Below, piece after piece: positions 33,996 through 43,219 of a stretch of 52,679 bases of DNA. This DNA is from Mycobacterium europaeum. GTDB lineage: Bacteria; Actinomycetota; Actinomycetes; Mycobacteriales; Mycobacteriaceae. A model generated the notes under the pieces. The model made no database searches and was not told where the DNA came from. It saw only the letters and a program-made list of their open reading frames with translations. Positions within the stretch are counted from its first letter, which is position 1; each line of letters begins with the position of its first letter. The DNA is taken from NCBI RefSeq assembly GCF_002102155.1, contig NZ_LQOU01000071.1:1-52679 (forward strand), read 5' to 3'. Made by a program: the position numbers and the translations under genes.

Positions 33996-34717
33996 CCGTA
34001 CGGATCGGCACCTCCGGGTGGTCCTACAACCATTGGGCGGACGTGCTCTACCCGCCGGGGCTGCCCGCCGCGCGCCGGCTGGCCCGCTACGTCGAGGTGT
34101 TCGACACCGTCGAGCTCAACGCGAGCTTCTACCGCTGGCCGAAGGATTCGACCTTCGCGGGATGGCGCGACCAACTGCCGGACGGGTTCAGGATGTCGGT
34201 CAAAGCGCATCGCGGACTGACCCACTACCGGCGGCTGTCCTCCCCGGGGCCGTGGATCGAGCGCTTCGAACGCTGCTGGGAACTGCTGGGTGATCGGCGC
34301 GGGGTCCTGCTCGTCCAGCTGCATCCCGAGCAGCAGCGCGACGACGCGCGCCTGGACGCCTTTCTGGGCAGCGTCCCGGAGCCGATCCGGGTGGCCGTCG
34401 AGCTGCGCCACCCGTCCTGGAACGACGACGCCGTCTACGCGCTCCTGGAACGCCGGCACGCCGCCTATGTGGTGATGAGCGGCGCCGGGCTGGCATGCGT
34501 GCCGAGGGCCACCACCGATCTGGTGTACGTCCGCATGCACGGCCCGGATCAGGACGCCATCTATGCCGGCTCCTACTCGAAGGACGACCTGCGCGAGTGG
34601 GCCGACCGGATCGCCGCGTGGCGGGACGCCGGCAAGGACGTGTGGATGTATTTCAACAACGACCTGGGCGGGCACGCGGTGCGCAATGCGCTGACCTTGC
34701 AAGAACTCCTGCGGTAA
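33992..34717 (+). CDS. DUF72 family protein
   Basis: A 241-residue TIM-barrel-like protein. DUF72 features are VRIGTSGWSYNHWADVLYPP at the start, FDTVELNASFYRWP, FRMSVKAHRGLTH and the C-terminal VWMYFNNDLGGHAVRNA. The function is not established; structures suggest a metal or nucleic-acid enzyme. The start is a TTG at 33992 that overlaps the stop of the HhH gene, so the two are translationally coupled. This pairing with a DNA-glycosylase-like gene hints at nucleic-acid metabolism, but only by association. Confidence 0.86.
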   Translation: MTVRIGTSGWSYNHWADVLYPPGLPAARRLARYVEVFDTVELNASFYRWPKDSTFAGWRDQLPDGFRMSVKAHRGLTHYRRLSSPGPWIERFERCWELLGDRRGVLLVQLHPEQQRDDARLDAFLGSVPEPIRVAVELRHPSWNDDAVYALLERRHAAYVVMSGAGLACVPRATTDLVYVRMHGPDQDAIYAGSYSKDDLREWADRIAAWRDAGKDVWMYFNNDLGGHAVRNALTLQELLR

Positions 34718-34766
34718 GCACGCCGGCGTAGGCTGAGTTTGTCAACGGCGGAACGGAGTGACGATC

Positions 34767-35999
34767 ATGGCCGGCTCTACCAGATTCGTCATCATCGGCG
34801 GCGGACTTGCCGGAGCAAAAGCGGTAGAAGCACTGCGTGGCAATGGATTTGACGGGCAAGTTACATTGTTCGCCGACGAGGAACATCTGCCCTACGAGCG
34901 GCCTCCGCTTTCCAAGGAGTACCTGACCGGCAAGAAGACGCTGACCGATTTCACTGTGCAGAGCTCCGCCTGGTACCGCGACCACGATGCCGACCTGAGA
35001 CTCGGCGCGCGGGTGTCGGCCGTGGACCCCTCCGACCATGCCGTCGCGCTCCCCGACGGCACCAGCGTGCGGTACGACAAGCTGCTGCTGGCGACGGGAT
35101 CGGCGTCCCGGCGCCCGCCGATACCCGGGGCCGACGCCGACGCCGTCCACTATCTGCGCACCTACGACGACGCCGTCGCCCTGAATTCTGTTCTGACCGA
35201 AGGGTCTTCGCTGGCGGTGGTGGGAGCCGGGTGGATTGGCCTGGAGGTGGCCGCCGCTGCCCGCCAGCGTGGCGTCGACGTGACCGTCGTCGAGACGGCC
35301 AAACAACCGCTGGCGGCCGCGCTCGGCGAACGGGTGGGCGAAGTGTTCGCCGAGCTGCATCGCGACCATCGGGTGGACTTGCGGCTCGAGACGCAGGTGG
35401 AGGAGATCACGACGACCGGCGGCAAGGCCACCGGACTGAAACTGCGGGACGGGTCGACGGTTGCCGCCGATGCGGTGTTGGTGGCCGTCGGCGCGCAGCC
35501 GAACATCGAACTCGCCGAACAGGCCGGGCTCGCCATGGGTGACGGCGGCGTGCTGGTGGATGCGTCGCTGCGCACCAGCGATCCCGACATCTATGCGGTC
35601 GGCGACATCGCCGCCGCGGAACACCCGTTGTTCGGCGGCCGGATCCGCACCGAGCACTGGGCCAATGCGCTCAAGCAGCCCGCGGTGGCGGTGGCGGGCA
35701 TGCTCGGCAAGCCGGGCGAATACGCTGAGTTGCCCTATTTCTTCACCGACCAGTACGACCTCGGGATGGAATATGCCGGACACGCCGCCGGGTTCGAGCG
35801 GGTGGTCTTCCGGGGCGACATGGCCGGACGTGAGTTCGTGGCGTTCTGGCTCGACGGCGACAACCGGGTGCTGGCCGGGATGAACGTCAACGTCTGGGAT
35901 GTGCTCGAAGACGTCAAAGCGCTGATCAGATCCGGGATTTCCGTCGACCCCGGCAAGCTGGCCGATCCCGAGCGCCCGCTGGCCGAGCTATTGGGCTGA
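34767..35999 (+). CDS. FAD/NAD-dependent ferredoxin-type reductase (Rv1869c-type)
   Basis: A 410-residue flavoprotein. The FAD motif is VIIGGGLAGAKAVEAL near residue 6, the NAD motif VVGAGWIGLEVAAAARQRGV near 150, and the second FAD site DPDIYAVGDIAAAEHP. The ferredoxin-reductase C-terminal domain follows. It probably reduces a ferredoxin or Rieske protein that serves a P450 or oxygenase; no partner gene is next to it. GGAG at 34755-34758 supports ATG 34767. The 3' end overlaps the convergent gene by 12 bases. Confidence 0.92.
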   Translation: MAGSTRFVIIGGGLAGAKAVEALRGNGFDGQVTLFADEEHLPYERPPLSKEYLTGKKTLTDFTVQSSAWYRDHDADLRLGARVSAVDPSDHAVALPDGTSVRYDKLLLATGSASRRPPIPGADADAVHYLRTYDDAVALNSVLTEGSSLAVVGAGWIGLEVAAAARQRGVDVTVVETAKQPLAAALGERVGEVFAELHRDHRVDLRLETQVEEITTTGGKATGLKLRDGSTVAADAVLVAVGAQPNIELAEQAGLAMGDGGVLVDASLRTSDPDIYAVGDIAAAEHPLFGGRIRTEHWANALKQPAVAVAGMLGKPGEYAELPYFFTDQYDLGMEYAGHAAGFERVVFRGDMAGREFVAFWLDGDNRVLAGMNVNVWDVLEDVKALIRSGISVDPGKLADPERPLAELLG

Positions 36000-38099
36000 C
36001 GTTTCGACCGGAGTCCATGTCCCGTCGATGACCTCTGGCGGGCGCTGTGCCTGCAGCCGTTCCCGTTCGGCGCGGCGGCGTTTGATTCGCAGCCTGGCGT
36101 CGCCCGGCATGGTGATCAGCTCGTCACACGTCAGGTAGTACACGTCCTCGACGGCATCCATCAGGTCCGCCGCCACTCGCCGAGACCCCAACTCGCGCAG
36201 CGTCATCCGTAGTTGATGAGTGAATCGCAGAGTCGTGTCGTGGGCAAGCTCACGGGAATCGCGAGCGCCGGCGGCCAGGCGCTGAGCCAGCGTCGGCGGC
36301 GGCGGTTCCGTCGACGCCGCGGCGCCCACGGCGGCATCCCCGGCCGCCCTGAGCAGCATCCCCGGGTCGTCGGCATACGTCTGACTGGCCAACTCGGCCT
36401 CGCCGGGCCCGCGGTGCCCGATGCGGCCAACGGCGGCATCCACGGCCGCCGCGGTGGTGGGCGACAACGCGCGGATGCTGGCGAGATTGCCTTCCTGGGC
36501 CAGCGCGCACAACGGCGGGTCGGCCCGCAGTACGGCTGCCAGCTGGGCGGTCTCCGTTTCGACGCGGCTGCTGTCCATGATCATGTCCACGCCGGGCACG
36601 CCGGGCGCCGCCTTGCTGCGTTCCAGCGCCGCGGCGGTGACGCCCGTGTCGATCAACCACAGCGCGGTGAGGGCCCAGCCCTGGTGAATGCGGTCGCGCA
36701 GCAAGGGAATCCGGACCTCGAGGCCGGCATCGGGCAGCGCCGTCAGCTGTGCGGCATCCAGCCGTTCGGCTTCGGCGGCCGCGCTGTACGCCCGGGTGTC
36801 CGCCTTGAGGTGCCGCAACAGGACCAGCGAGCGCCCCGCGACGACGGCTTTGGCGACGGAGCCGAGGGCTCCGCCTGCCAACGCGGGCTCACCGAACGGG
36901 AGCGGGTCTCCCAGGTGCGGCCGGCCGACCAGGGCGTTGCGCGCGACGGCGTCCTGATCCCAGCCCGGCAGCTGGGCCGCGGCGACCATGTTGACCGACA
37001 CCCCGACGTAGGGCCGATGGCCGAATACGGCGATGGCCCGGTTCCCCCACTCCTCGCCCACCACGCCGCCGAGCGCCAACAGGTGACCGAGCACCCGATT
37101 CGCCGTGCGCAAGCCGCTCAGCTGGACATCCAGCGTGATCGGGGTGAGCGGCCCGGGCAGAGCTCCGGCGAGGTTGCCCGCACTGAAGATCGGGAAGCGG
37201 GGGTCGACCCGGTCGTCGAACTCACCCTCGACGCCCTCGGGGGCCGCGCTGTGTTCCCCGCCGGCAGGGTGGGTGCGCGGGACGGCCTCGACGGGGAGCG
37301 CCAGTCGGCGGCCGTCGCCGGTGGCCCCGGCCGCCGCGATCCGGCGCCCGACGAGGCCGCGGGCCGTGTCGGCCACCGCCTCGAGCGCCTGCCAGCCGAA
37401 CTCGAACGACCAATCCTCTTGCACCGCAGCGATATCCATGTCCGGAATGAGCTGGGGCCAGCTGCGGATCCGGTTGAGCCGGGACCGCGGGTCGGCGGAG
37501 CGCAGCATCCGCCACGCGGTGACCACGTTGACGGTGTCCGGGGAGGCGAGGTCCACCACACCGGTGCGCTCGGTGTTGAGCGACGACAACAGGAAGCGCA
37601 CCAGGTCGTCGACGTGCAGCACCCGCATCGGCTGCGCGGAGACCTTGGTGCGCAGCAACGTGGCCACGGTCCGGCACACCATCCAGTCGAGCTGGCGGCC
37701 GACCGGCGGGGCGATTCGGACGACCAGGCTGGGACCCCAGCTGGTGGCCACCAGCTCCTCGGCCGGCTTGTACAGTTCCGGCCGTCCCGCGGCCTGGGAC
37801 ACGAACAGCAGCCGGGCGCCGGCGCGGGCGGCCACGTCGGTCACGTGCGCGAGGCCCTCGATGTCGGCGCTGCCGGGCGCGCTGGTGTCGATGGGGGCCA
37901 GGTGGATCACCGCATCGGCTTCCTCGGCGAGCTCCCGCAGGACCGGATCGCGCAGCGACGCGCAAACCAGGTCAACGTTGCGGTCCAGGCAGGGGTGTCG
38001 GCTCTCAGCAATGCCGCTGACCGTGTGCCCGGCAGCGATCAACTGCCGCGCAACCAGCCGCCCAAGTGCGCCGGTGGCGTCGGTAACCAGGATATGCAC
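35988..38099 (-). CDS. NAD-epimerase fused to PEP-synthase-like region (Rv1868-type)
   Basis: A 703-residue two-part protein. Residues 1-270 are an extended SDR/epimerase Rossmann domain (HILVTDATGALGRLVARQLI, then VDLVCASLRD and VIHLAPIDTS). Residues about 290-703 follow the central and linker part of PEP-utilising enzymes: FPIFSAGNLAGALPGPLTPI near 300, and the C-terminal DAVEDVYYLTCDELITMPGD with RRRAERERL. The ATP-grasp domain and the phospho-His domain are absent, so phosphotransfer is unlikely. It starts at GTG 38099 with GGGGAGGTGAG upstream. It is first in the leftward order of Rv1868, but Rv1867- and Rv1866-like genes upstream have their own leaderless promoters. Confidence 0.85.
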   Translation of the reverse strand: MHILVTDATGALGRLVARQLIAAGHTVSGIAESRHPCLDRNVDLVCASLRDPVLRELAEEADAVIHLAPIDTSAPGSADIEGLAHVTDVAARAGARLLFVSQAAGRPELYKPAEELVATSWGPSLVVRIAPPVGRQLDWMVCRTVATLLRTKVSAQPMRVLHVDDLVRFLLSSLNTERTGVVDLASPDTVNVVTAWRMLRSADPRSRLNRIRSWPQLIPDMDIAAVQEDWSFEFGWQALEAVADTARGLVGRRIAAAGATGDGRRLALPVEAVPRTHPAGGEHSAAPEGVEGEFDDRVDPRFPIFSAGNLAGALPGPLTPITLDVQLSGLRTANRVLGHLLALGGVVGEEWGNRAIAVFGHRPYVGVSVNMVAAAQLPGWDQDAVARNALVGRPHLGDPLPFGEPALAGGALGSVAKAVVAGRSLVLLRHLKADTRAYSAAAEAERLDAAQLTALPDAGLEVRIPLLRDRIHQGWALTALWLIDTGVTAAALERSKAAPGVPGVDMIMDSSRVETETAQLAAVLRADPPLCALAQEGNLASIRALSPTTAAAVDAAVGRIGHRGPGEAELASQTYADDPGMLLRAAGDAAVGAAASTEPPPPTLAQRLAAGARDSRELAHDTTLRFTHQLRMTLRELGSRRVAADLMDAVEDVYYLTCDELITMPGDARLRIKRRRAERERLQAQRPPEVIDGTWTPVETSAQ

Positions 38100-38209
38100 C
38101 CGGGTCTCACCTCCCCGACCTCACACTAAACAATAGGCAAGACGGCATGACCTACGCGACCGTTACTGGGCTAACGGGACCCTGAACTGGCGGAAAGGGC
38201 TTCGCCGGG

Positions 38210-39694
38210 TTATTGCAGCGCCGCGGAGCCGTCGGCGGCGACGGTGACCTTGGCGCCGCCGATGTCTTCGCGCACGGTGGCGTGCGCCGCGGCGCTATCG
38301 GTGATCAGGGCCAGCGTCCGCGAGCCATCGGGCGTGCGCACGGCCAAGAAGGCCTTTTCCGGCTGCCCCTCGCGATCGAACGGCGTCGTCCACGCTTCGA
38401 CCGTGCCGACACCTTCCCATTCCACCAGGGCGTCGCGGGTGGGCTCTCGGTCGACGGCCGGTTGCACGTCCTCCCAACGGAACTCGGCGGGCGGTTCGGT
38501 GCTGTACACGCCGAAGCTGTGCTTGGTCAGGTAGCCGCCGTTGGCGGTGATCAGGCCGCGCCGCCCGGGATTGGCCGCGAGCAACTCCGCCATGGTGGCG
38601 ATGGAGTGCGTCACATAGTTGCTCCAGGGGCCGCCCGCGAACGTCAAACCTCCGGTGACGGTGAGCGGGCGGGCGGGATCGTCGACCGGCAGGCCCAGCT
38701 CGGCGGCGGCCACCTGAACGGCCGAGGGGAAGCAGGAATACAGGTCGACATAGTCGACCTCGTCGATGCCCAGGCCCGCCAGCTCCAGCGCCCGGCCGCC
38801 GGCGATGCGGATGGCCGGAGAGCGGTGCAGCTCGTCGCGCTCGGCGATGGCCGAGGTGTCATGGGCGTCGGTGCCCGCGTGCGGGTAGATCCAGCGGTCG
38901 GCGGGGACCTGCAGGCGCCTTGCCTGCTCCACCGAGGTCAACACCAGCGCGGCGCCCTGGTCGACCATGTTGTTGGAGTTCATCAGCTTGGTATACGGCC
39001 AGCTGATCATCCGGTTCTGCTGGCCGGCCTCGCAGATCTCCTCGGCGGTCACCGGTTTGCGGATCCACGCGTGCGGATTGTCGACCGCGACGGCGTTGAA
39101 GCGGGCCCACAGCTCACCGATGCGCTTGCGGTGGTGCTCGACCGACTCGCCGTTCGCGATCCGCAGCGCCTGTTCGAAGAGTGGGTAGACGTAGGCGGGC
39201 CGGTCCAGCCGAATCCTGATCTCGGCCTCGCCCGCCATCGGGACGTCCTCGCCGCTGACCTCGGCCATCGGGACGGAGTTGTCCTGGGCGGTCCACTCGA
39301 GCTTGCCGCCTTTGGCGCGCAGGCCCCTGCGCGTCCGCCAGGTCTCGGCGCCGGCCAACAGCACCACCCGAGCCCTGCCCCGCTGGATGTCCAGGCACGC
39401 CTGGTTGACGAGCGACTGCGGCACGTTGCCGCCGACGGGACTGTAGAGCGTGGTGAAGTCGGCGGCGCCGATCCGCTGGCCGAGCAGCAGCCCCGGATCG
39501 CGGTAGTGCGCCGAGAGGATGTTCACCACGCGGATGGAATCGACGGCCTCGATGATCCGCGCGTCGGCGGCTTGCCGGGCCGCGGCCACCATCAGATCCA
39601 ACGGCTCGACCGACCGTGTCGCCGGGTCGATCTCGTCGCGGTGGTTGACCTGGCCGTAGCCGATCAGCACAGGTGTCCTGGGGTCGACGGTCAT
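38210..39694 (-). CDS. Thiolase-superfamily protein (Rv1867-type)
   Basis: A 494-residue protein with the thiolase fold: RTPVLIGYGQVNHRDE at the start, PQSLVNQACLDIQRGRARVV with Cys in the place of the reactive thiol of thiolase, VDYVDLYSCFPSAVQVA and LTVTGGLTFAGGPWSNY. The C-terminal 80 residues form an extra OB-like domain. Such acetyl-CoA-acetyltransferase-like proteins often work with acyl-CoA or steroid-CoA partners. The ATG at 39694 has TAGGTT six bases upstream (leaderless). Substrate unknown; the neighbouring CoA-transferase suggests acyl-CoA chemistry. Confidence 0.87.
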   Translation of the reverse strand: MTVDPRTPVLIGYGQVNHRDEIDPATRSVEPLDLMVAAARQAADARIIEAVDSIRVVNILSAHYRDPGLLLGQRIGAADFTTLYSPVGGNVPQSLVNQACLDIQRGRARVVLLAGAETWRTRRGLRAKGGKLEWTAQDNSVPMAEVSGEDVPMAGEAEIRIRLDRPAYVYPLFEQALRIANGESVEHHRKRIGELWARFNAVAVDNPHAWIRKPVTAEEICEAGQQNRMISWPYTKLMNSNNMVDQGAALVLTSVEQARRLQVPADRWIYPHAGTDAHDTSAIAERDELHRSPAIRIAGGRALELAGLGIDEVDYVDLYSCFPSAVQVAAAELGLPVDDPARPLTVTGGLTFAGGPWSNYVTHSIATMAELLAANPGRRGLITANGGYLTKHSFGVYSTEPPAEFRWEDVQPAVDREPTRDALVEWEGVGTVEAWTTPFDREGQPEKAFLAVRTPDGSRTLALITDSAAAHATVREDIGGAKVTVAADGSAALQ

Positions 39695-39700
39695 ACACCG

Positions 39701-39706
39701 AACCTA
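39701..39706 (-). promoter_or_regulatory. Leaderless -10 element of the thiolase-like gene
   Basis: TAGGTT on the minus strand with six bases to the ATG at 39694. Confidence 0.5.
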
Positions 39707-39739
39707 GCGTGGCGACGATGCGGACCGGATCCCCGGCTG

Positions 39740-42133
39740 TCAGGGCGGCCCGAACAGCACGCCCTCGGTGACGAGCCGGTCGATCTGCTGAGGGCTCATG
39801 CCGAGCAGCCTCCGGCACAGGTCGACGGTGTCCTGACCCGGCAGCGGCGCGGGCCGCTGGGGCGCCCGCGGGATGTGCTGGAACGGCGCCGGACCCGTCT
39901 CCGCGGGCAGCGGGCGTTCGATGAGCGGGTGCAGCATCTCGGCATACACCTGTCGCCCGACGAGCTGCGGGTCCTCCAAGATGTCCGGCGGCCGGTTCAT
40001 CGGTCCGGCCGCGACTCCGGAGGACTGCAGTAGCTGGGCCACCCGCGCCGGGGTGCGGCTGCGCGTCCAGGTCGACACCGATTCCACCAGCTCGCGCCGG
40101 TTCGCCAGCCGGGCCTCAGCGGTGGCGAACCGCGGGTCGTCGGCCCATTCCGGGTGCTGGAAAACTCCTGCGGCGCAGCCCCATTCCTCGTCGGAACCGA
40201 TCGAGATGACACACCATTCGTCTTCGCCCGCGCACGGGTAGACGGCATGCAGGCTGGTGTCTTCGGAGATCCTGGGCACGCCCGCGTCCAGGGCGGCCTG
40301 CGCGACGTACACGGCGTCGAGCTGGTTGATCACCGCCTCGGCCTGCGAGATGTGCACGTGCGACCCGCCGCCAGTCCGGTGGCGGTGGATCAGCGCGGCC
40401 AGCGCCGCGATGGCCGTGATCCGTCCGACCACGTGGTCGGGAAAGATCGTGGTGGCGTCGTAAAAGGCATGGCGCGCACCGTCATCACGGTTCTCCGGAT
40501 CGTCGGCCGTCCACAGCCGGGTGACGCCGGTGGCGGCGCGCACCAGTGGCCCGTAACCCATGCGGGTGCTCCACGGGCCCTGGTCGCCGTAGGCGCTGCT
40601 CTCGGCCAGCACGACCCGCGGGTTGACGGCACGCAGTTCGTCGTAGGAAAAGCCAAGAGCGGTAAGCGTTCCCGGCTTGAAGTTGGCGAAGACGGCGTCG
40701 GACTCCGCGACCAACCGGGTGAACACCTCCTTGCCCGCGGGGCTGCGCAGATCCAGGCCCATCGCCAGGTGGTTGCGGTGGGTCCAGGCGAACGACTCGC
40801 TCATCGCCTCCCCGGCGCGGGCCTGCCGCAGCCCGTCCGGGTACTCGGCGCTCTCTATCTTGATGACCTCGGCGCCCAGATCACCGAACAGCCGGCTGAG
40901 CTCGCCGCCGGCGACGATGATGCCCAGGTCCAGGATGCGCACCCCCGCAAACGGATAATCGCCGACGCGGCCGGAGGGCGACGGCACCACGGCGGGGTTG
41001 CCGCGCCATCCCGGTCCGTCCTGGCCGAGGGCGGGCGCCGGGCTGCGAAAGCCCGCGTGGCGCCCATCGACGACGAAGTACCCGGTGGGGACGCTGGCCC
41101 GCACGCCCGGGACGAGCTCGGCGTCGGTGATCGCCCCCACCGCCCGAAAGTGCTCGGAACCCATCGCCCACGACGGCGTCAGCACCGCGGCGATCGGCAC
41201 CCCGTGCGCCTGTCCCGCGCTCACCAGATCCTTCATGGTCTGCCCCGCGAACAGCGCCTGGACCAACTCGCTGATCTGTGGCCACGCGGCGAAGCGCGCG
41301 CCGATCACGTCGTATTTCGGGTCCTGGAAATCTTCCGGCTCGCCCAGCCAGCGCCGCAGTCCCCGCCACTGGCGCGGTGCCATCACGCAGAGCCGGACGT
41401 AGCCGTCCCGGCACGCGTAGATCGGGTAGGCGTCCTGATTCTTCGGGCGCCCCCGCCACTGGCCGGCGCGGCGAATGCCGGCGGCGGCCTGCCCGTGCGC
41501 CCCGAACGCCGGGTCAAGCGACATGACGACCGCGTCGAAGCGCGAAAAGTCGATGAATTCACCGGTGCCGCAATGCAATCGGCTGTAATAAGCAACGAGT
41601 GTCGCCCAGGCGGCCTGGACGGCGGCGGTGGCCGACGCGATACCGTCCGGCGGCAACACCGGGGTGCCCGTGGTGGGGCCCGATCGCGCCAGCGAGCCGC
41701 ACATCGCGTACAGCACCGGATCGGTGGCCCGCCACAACGACCGTGGGCCCGTCGCCCCGAAGTCGGTGATGGACAACACCACCAGGTGCGGGTGCTGGGC
41801 GGCCAGCTCCTCGACCGACGTCCCGAACGTGGGTGCCTCGCCGTAGAAACCATCGTCGACGACGATGTCGGCCTGCGCGGCCAGGTCGAGGAACACGGCA
41901 CAGTCGTCCTCGTCGAACGGGTCCAGCACCACACTGCGCTTGTTGGCGTTGTGCACAGCAAACGGAATGCTGGCACCGGACAGCGTCGGCGGCGTGTCGC
42001 GCGCCGGGCTTCCGCTCGGGGGTTCCACCTTGAGCACGTCGGCGCCCAAGTCGGCGAACAGCCGCGTCACCGCGTCGCCGTTACCGCTCGACAAGTCGAG
42101 GACGCGCACGGCGTCGAGCAACCCGTCAGCCAT
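39740..42133 (-). CDS. Tandem two-domain class III CoA-transferase (Rv1866-type)
   Basis: A 797-residue protein with two CaiB/BaiF-type CoA-transferase domains in a row, each with its own start signature: AVRVLDLSSGNGDAVTRLFA then LGADVLKVEPP (residues 7-40), and FAGVRILDLGIIVAGGELSR then LGAEVIKIE (about residues 395-430). Class III enzymes normally form interlocked homodimers; here the two halves are joined. The usual catalytic Asp lies in the second domain near HRNHLAMGLDLRSPAGKEVF. ATG 42133 has TACCGT six bases upstream. It probably moves CoA between acids in lipid degradation. Confidence 0.88.
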   Translation of the reverse strand: MADGLLDAVRVLDLSSGNGDAVTRLFADLGADVLKVEPPSGSPARDTPPTLSGASIPFAVHNANKRSVVLDPFDEDDCAVFLDLAAQADIVVDDGFYGEAPTFGTSVEELAAQHPHLVVLSITDFGATGPRSLWRATDPVLYAMCGSLARSGPTTGTPVLPPDGIASATAAVQAAWATLVAYYSRLHCGTGEFIDFSRFDAVVMSLDPAFGAHGQAAAGIRRAGQWRGRPKNQDAYPIYACRDGYVRLCVMAPRQWRGLRRWLGEPEDFQDPKYDVIGARFAAWPQISELVQALFAGQTMKDLVSAGQAHGVPIAAVLTPSWAMGSEHFRAVGAITDAELVPGVRASVPTGYFVVDGRHAGFRSPAPALGQDGPGWRGNPAVVPSPSGRVGDYPFAGVRILDLGIIVAGGELSRLFGDLGAEVIKIESAEYPDGLRQARAGEAMSESFAWTHRNHLAMGLDLRSPAGKEVFTRLVAESDAVFANFKPGTLTALGFSYDELRAVNPRVVLAESSAYGDQGPWSTRMGYGPLVRAATGVTRLWTADDPENRDDGARHAFYDATTIFPDHVVGRITAIAALAALIHRHRTGGGSHVHISQAEAVINQLDAVYVAQAALDAGVPRISEDTSLHAVYPCAGEDEWCVISIGSDEEWGCAAGVFQHPEWADDPRFATAEARLANRRELVESVSTWTRSRTPARVAQLLQSSGVAAGPMNRPPDILEDPQLVGRQVYAEMLHPLIERPLPAETGPAPFQHIPRAPQRPAPLPGQDTVDLCRRLLGMSPQQIDRLVTEGVLFGPP

Positions 42134-42139
42134 CAGCAC

Positions 42140-42145
42140 ACGGTA
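42140..42145 (-). promoter_or_regulatory. Leaderless -10 element of the CoA-transferase gene
   Basis: TACCGT on the minus strand with six bases to the ATG at 42133. Confidence 0.45.
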
Positions 42146-42301
42146 CCCGCCGGTGCGGGGCCCGGCCGGGCCCGCCGCCGCCCGACCCACCGAAAAGGCG
42201 ACCGGGCAAGCTGATTGAGCGGGCGAATGCGCCGTCGGCTATCGTCACAGGCCGATCGGCGAGGCCGTATCCGCCACAACGATCCGACGGAGGCATCCCA
42301 C

Positions 42302-43219
42302 ATGAGCGCGCACCTGACCTACATGGAGGCCGTGGTGGTCGGCGCTTTCCAGGGCGTCACCGAGCTGTTCCCGGTCTCGAGCCTCGGGCACGCGGTGTTG
42401 GTGCCCGCGGTGGTCGGCGGCCGGTGGGCGCAAGACCTGAGCGTCTCCGCGCCCGAGTCGCCCTACCTGGCCTTCATCGTCGGGCTGCACGTGGCCACCG
42501 CCGCCGCGCTGCTGGTCTTCTTCTGGCGGGATTGGCTGCGCATCGTGACCGGATTCGTGTCCTCGCTGCGGTATCGCCGCATCCAGACCCCCGATGAGCG
42601 GCTCGCCTGGCTGATCGTCGGGGCCACCATCCCGGTCGGGCTGGCCGGGCTGGTCCTGGAACGGACATTCCGCACCACGCTGGGCAAGCCCGTTCCCGCG
42701 GCAATCTTCCTGGTGCTCAACGGCATCGCCCTGTACGCGGGAGAGGTGCTGCGCCGGCGCGTCGCCCCCGCACCCGACCGGGAACAGCCGCCGGAGGAAC
42801 AGCGCGGGCACACCGGCGAGGCCGTTGACAACCGCCTGGCCCAACTCCCCCTGCGCCGCGGCATCCTGATCGGCGCCGCGCAGATCCTGGCCCTGCTGCC
42901 CGGCATCAGCCGCTCGGGAATCACCATGGTGGCGGGCCTGTGGCGCGGCCTGTCCCACGAGGACGCCGCCCGGTTCTCCTTCCTGCTGGCCACGCCCATC
43001 ATCCTGGCCGCAGGCGTGTACAAGATCCCGGAACTGTTCGGGCCCCGCGCCACCGGAATCCACGGCCAGGTGCTGGCCGGCAGCGTCGCGTCCTTCGTCT
43101 GTGCCTACCTCGCCGTGCGGTTCCTGACGCAGTACTTTCAGACCCGCACGCTCACCCCGTTCGCCGTCTACTGCGCCGTGGCCGGCGGTGCCGGCCTGGT
43201 GTGGCTCGCCGTCGGCTGA
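42302..43219 (+). CDS. uppP: Undecaprenyl-diphosphatase UppP paralogue
   Basis: A 305-residue integral membrane protein with about eight hydrophobic segments. The two family motifs are VGAFQGVTELFPVSSLGHAV near the N-terminus and LLPGISRSGITMVAGL near residue 200. It dephosphorylates polyprenyl diphosphate on the outer face to recycle the carrier for peptidoglycan and arabinogalactan. A charged loop (about residues 160-180: RREQPPEEQR-like) separates the halves. GGAGG precedes ATG 42302. The position suggests that it is an additional copy, not the Rv2136c locus, so a specialised role or bacitracin tolerance is possible. Confidence 0.9.
   Translation: MSAHLTYMEAVVVGAFQGVTELFPVSSLGHAVLVPAVVGGRWAQDLSVSAPESPYLAFIVGLHVATAAALLVFFWRDWLRIVTGFVSSLRYRRIQTPDERLAWLIVGATIPVGLAGLVLERTFRTTLGKPVPAAIFLVLNGIALYAGEVLRRRVAPAPDREQPPEEQRGHTGEAVDNRLAQLPLRRGILIGAAQILALLPGISRSGITMVAGLWRGLSHEDAARFSFLLATPIILAAGVYKIPELFGPRATGIHGQVLAGSVASFVCAYLAVRFLTQYFQTRTLTPFAVYCAVAGGAGLVWLAVG

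Noticed and set aside
38213..42214. Long rightward frames of 606 and 686 residues opposite the thiolase-like and CoA-transferase genes
   Set aside because: They are antisense shadows caused by high GC at third positions; composition is Arg/Gly/Ala/Val-rich without domains.
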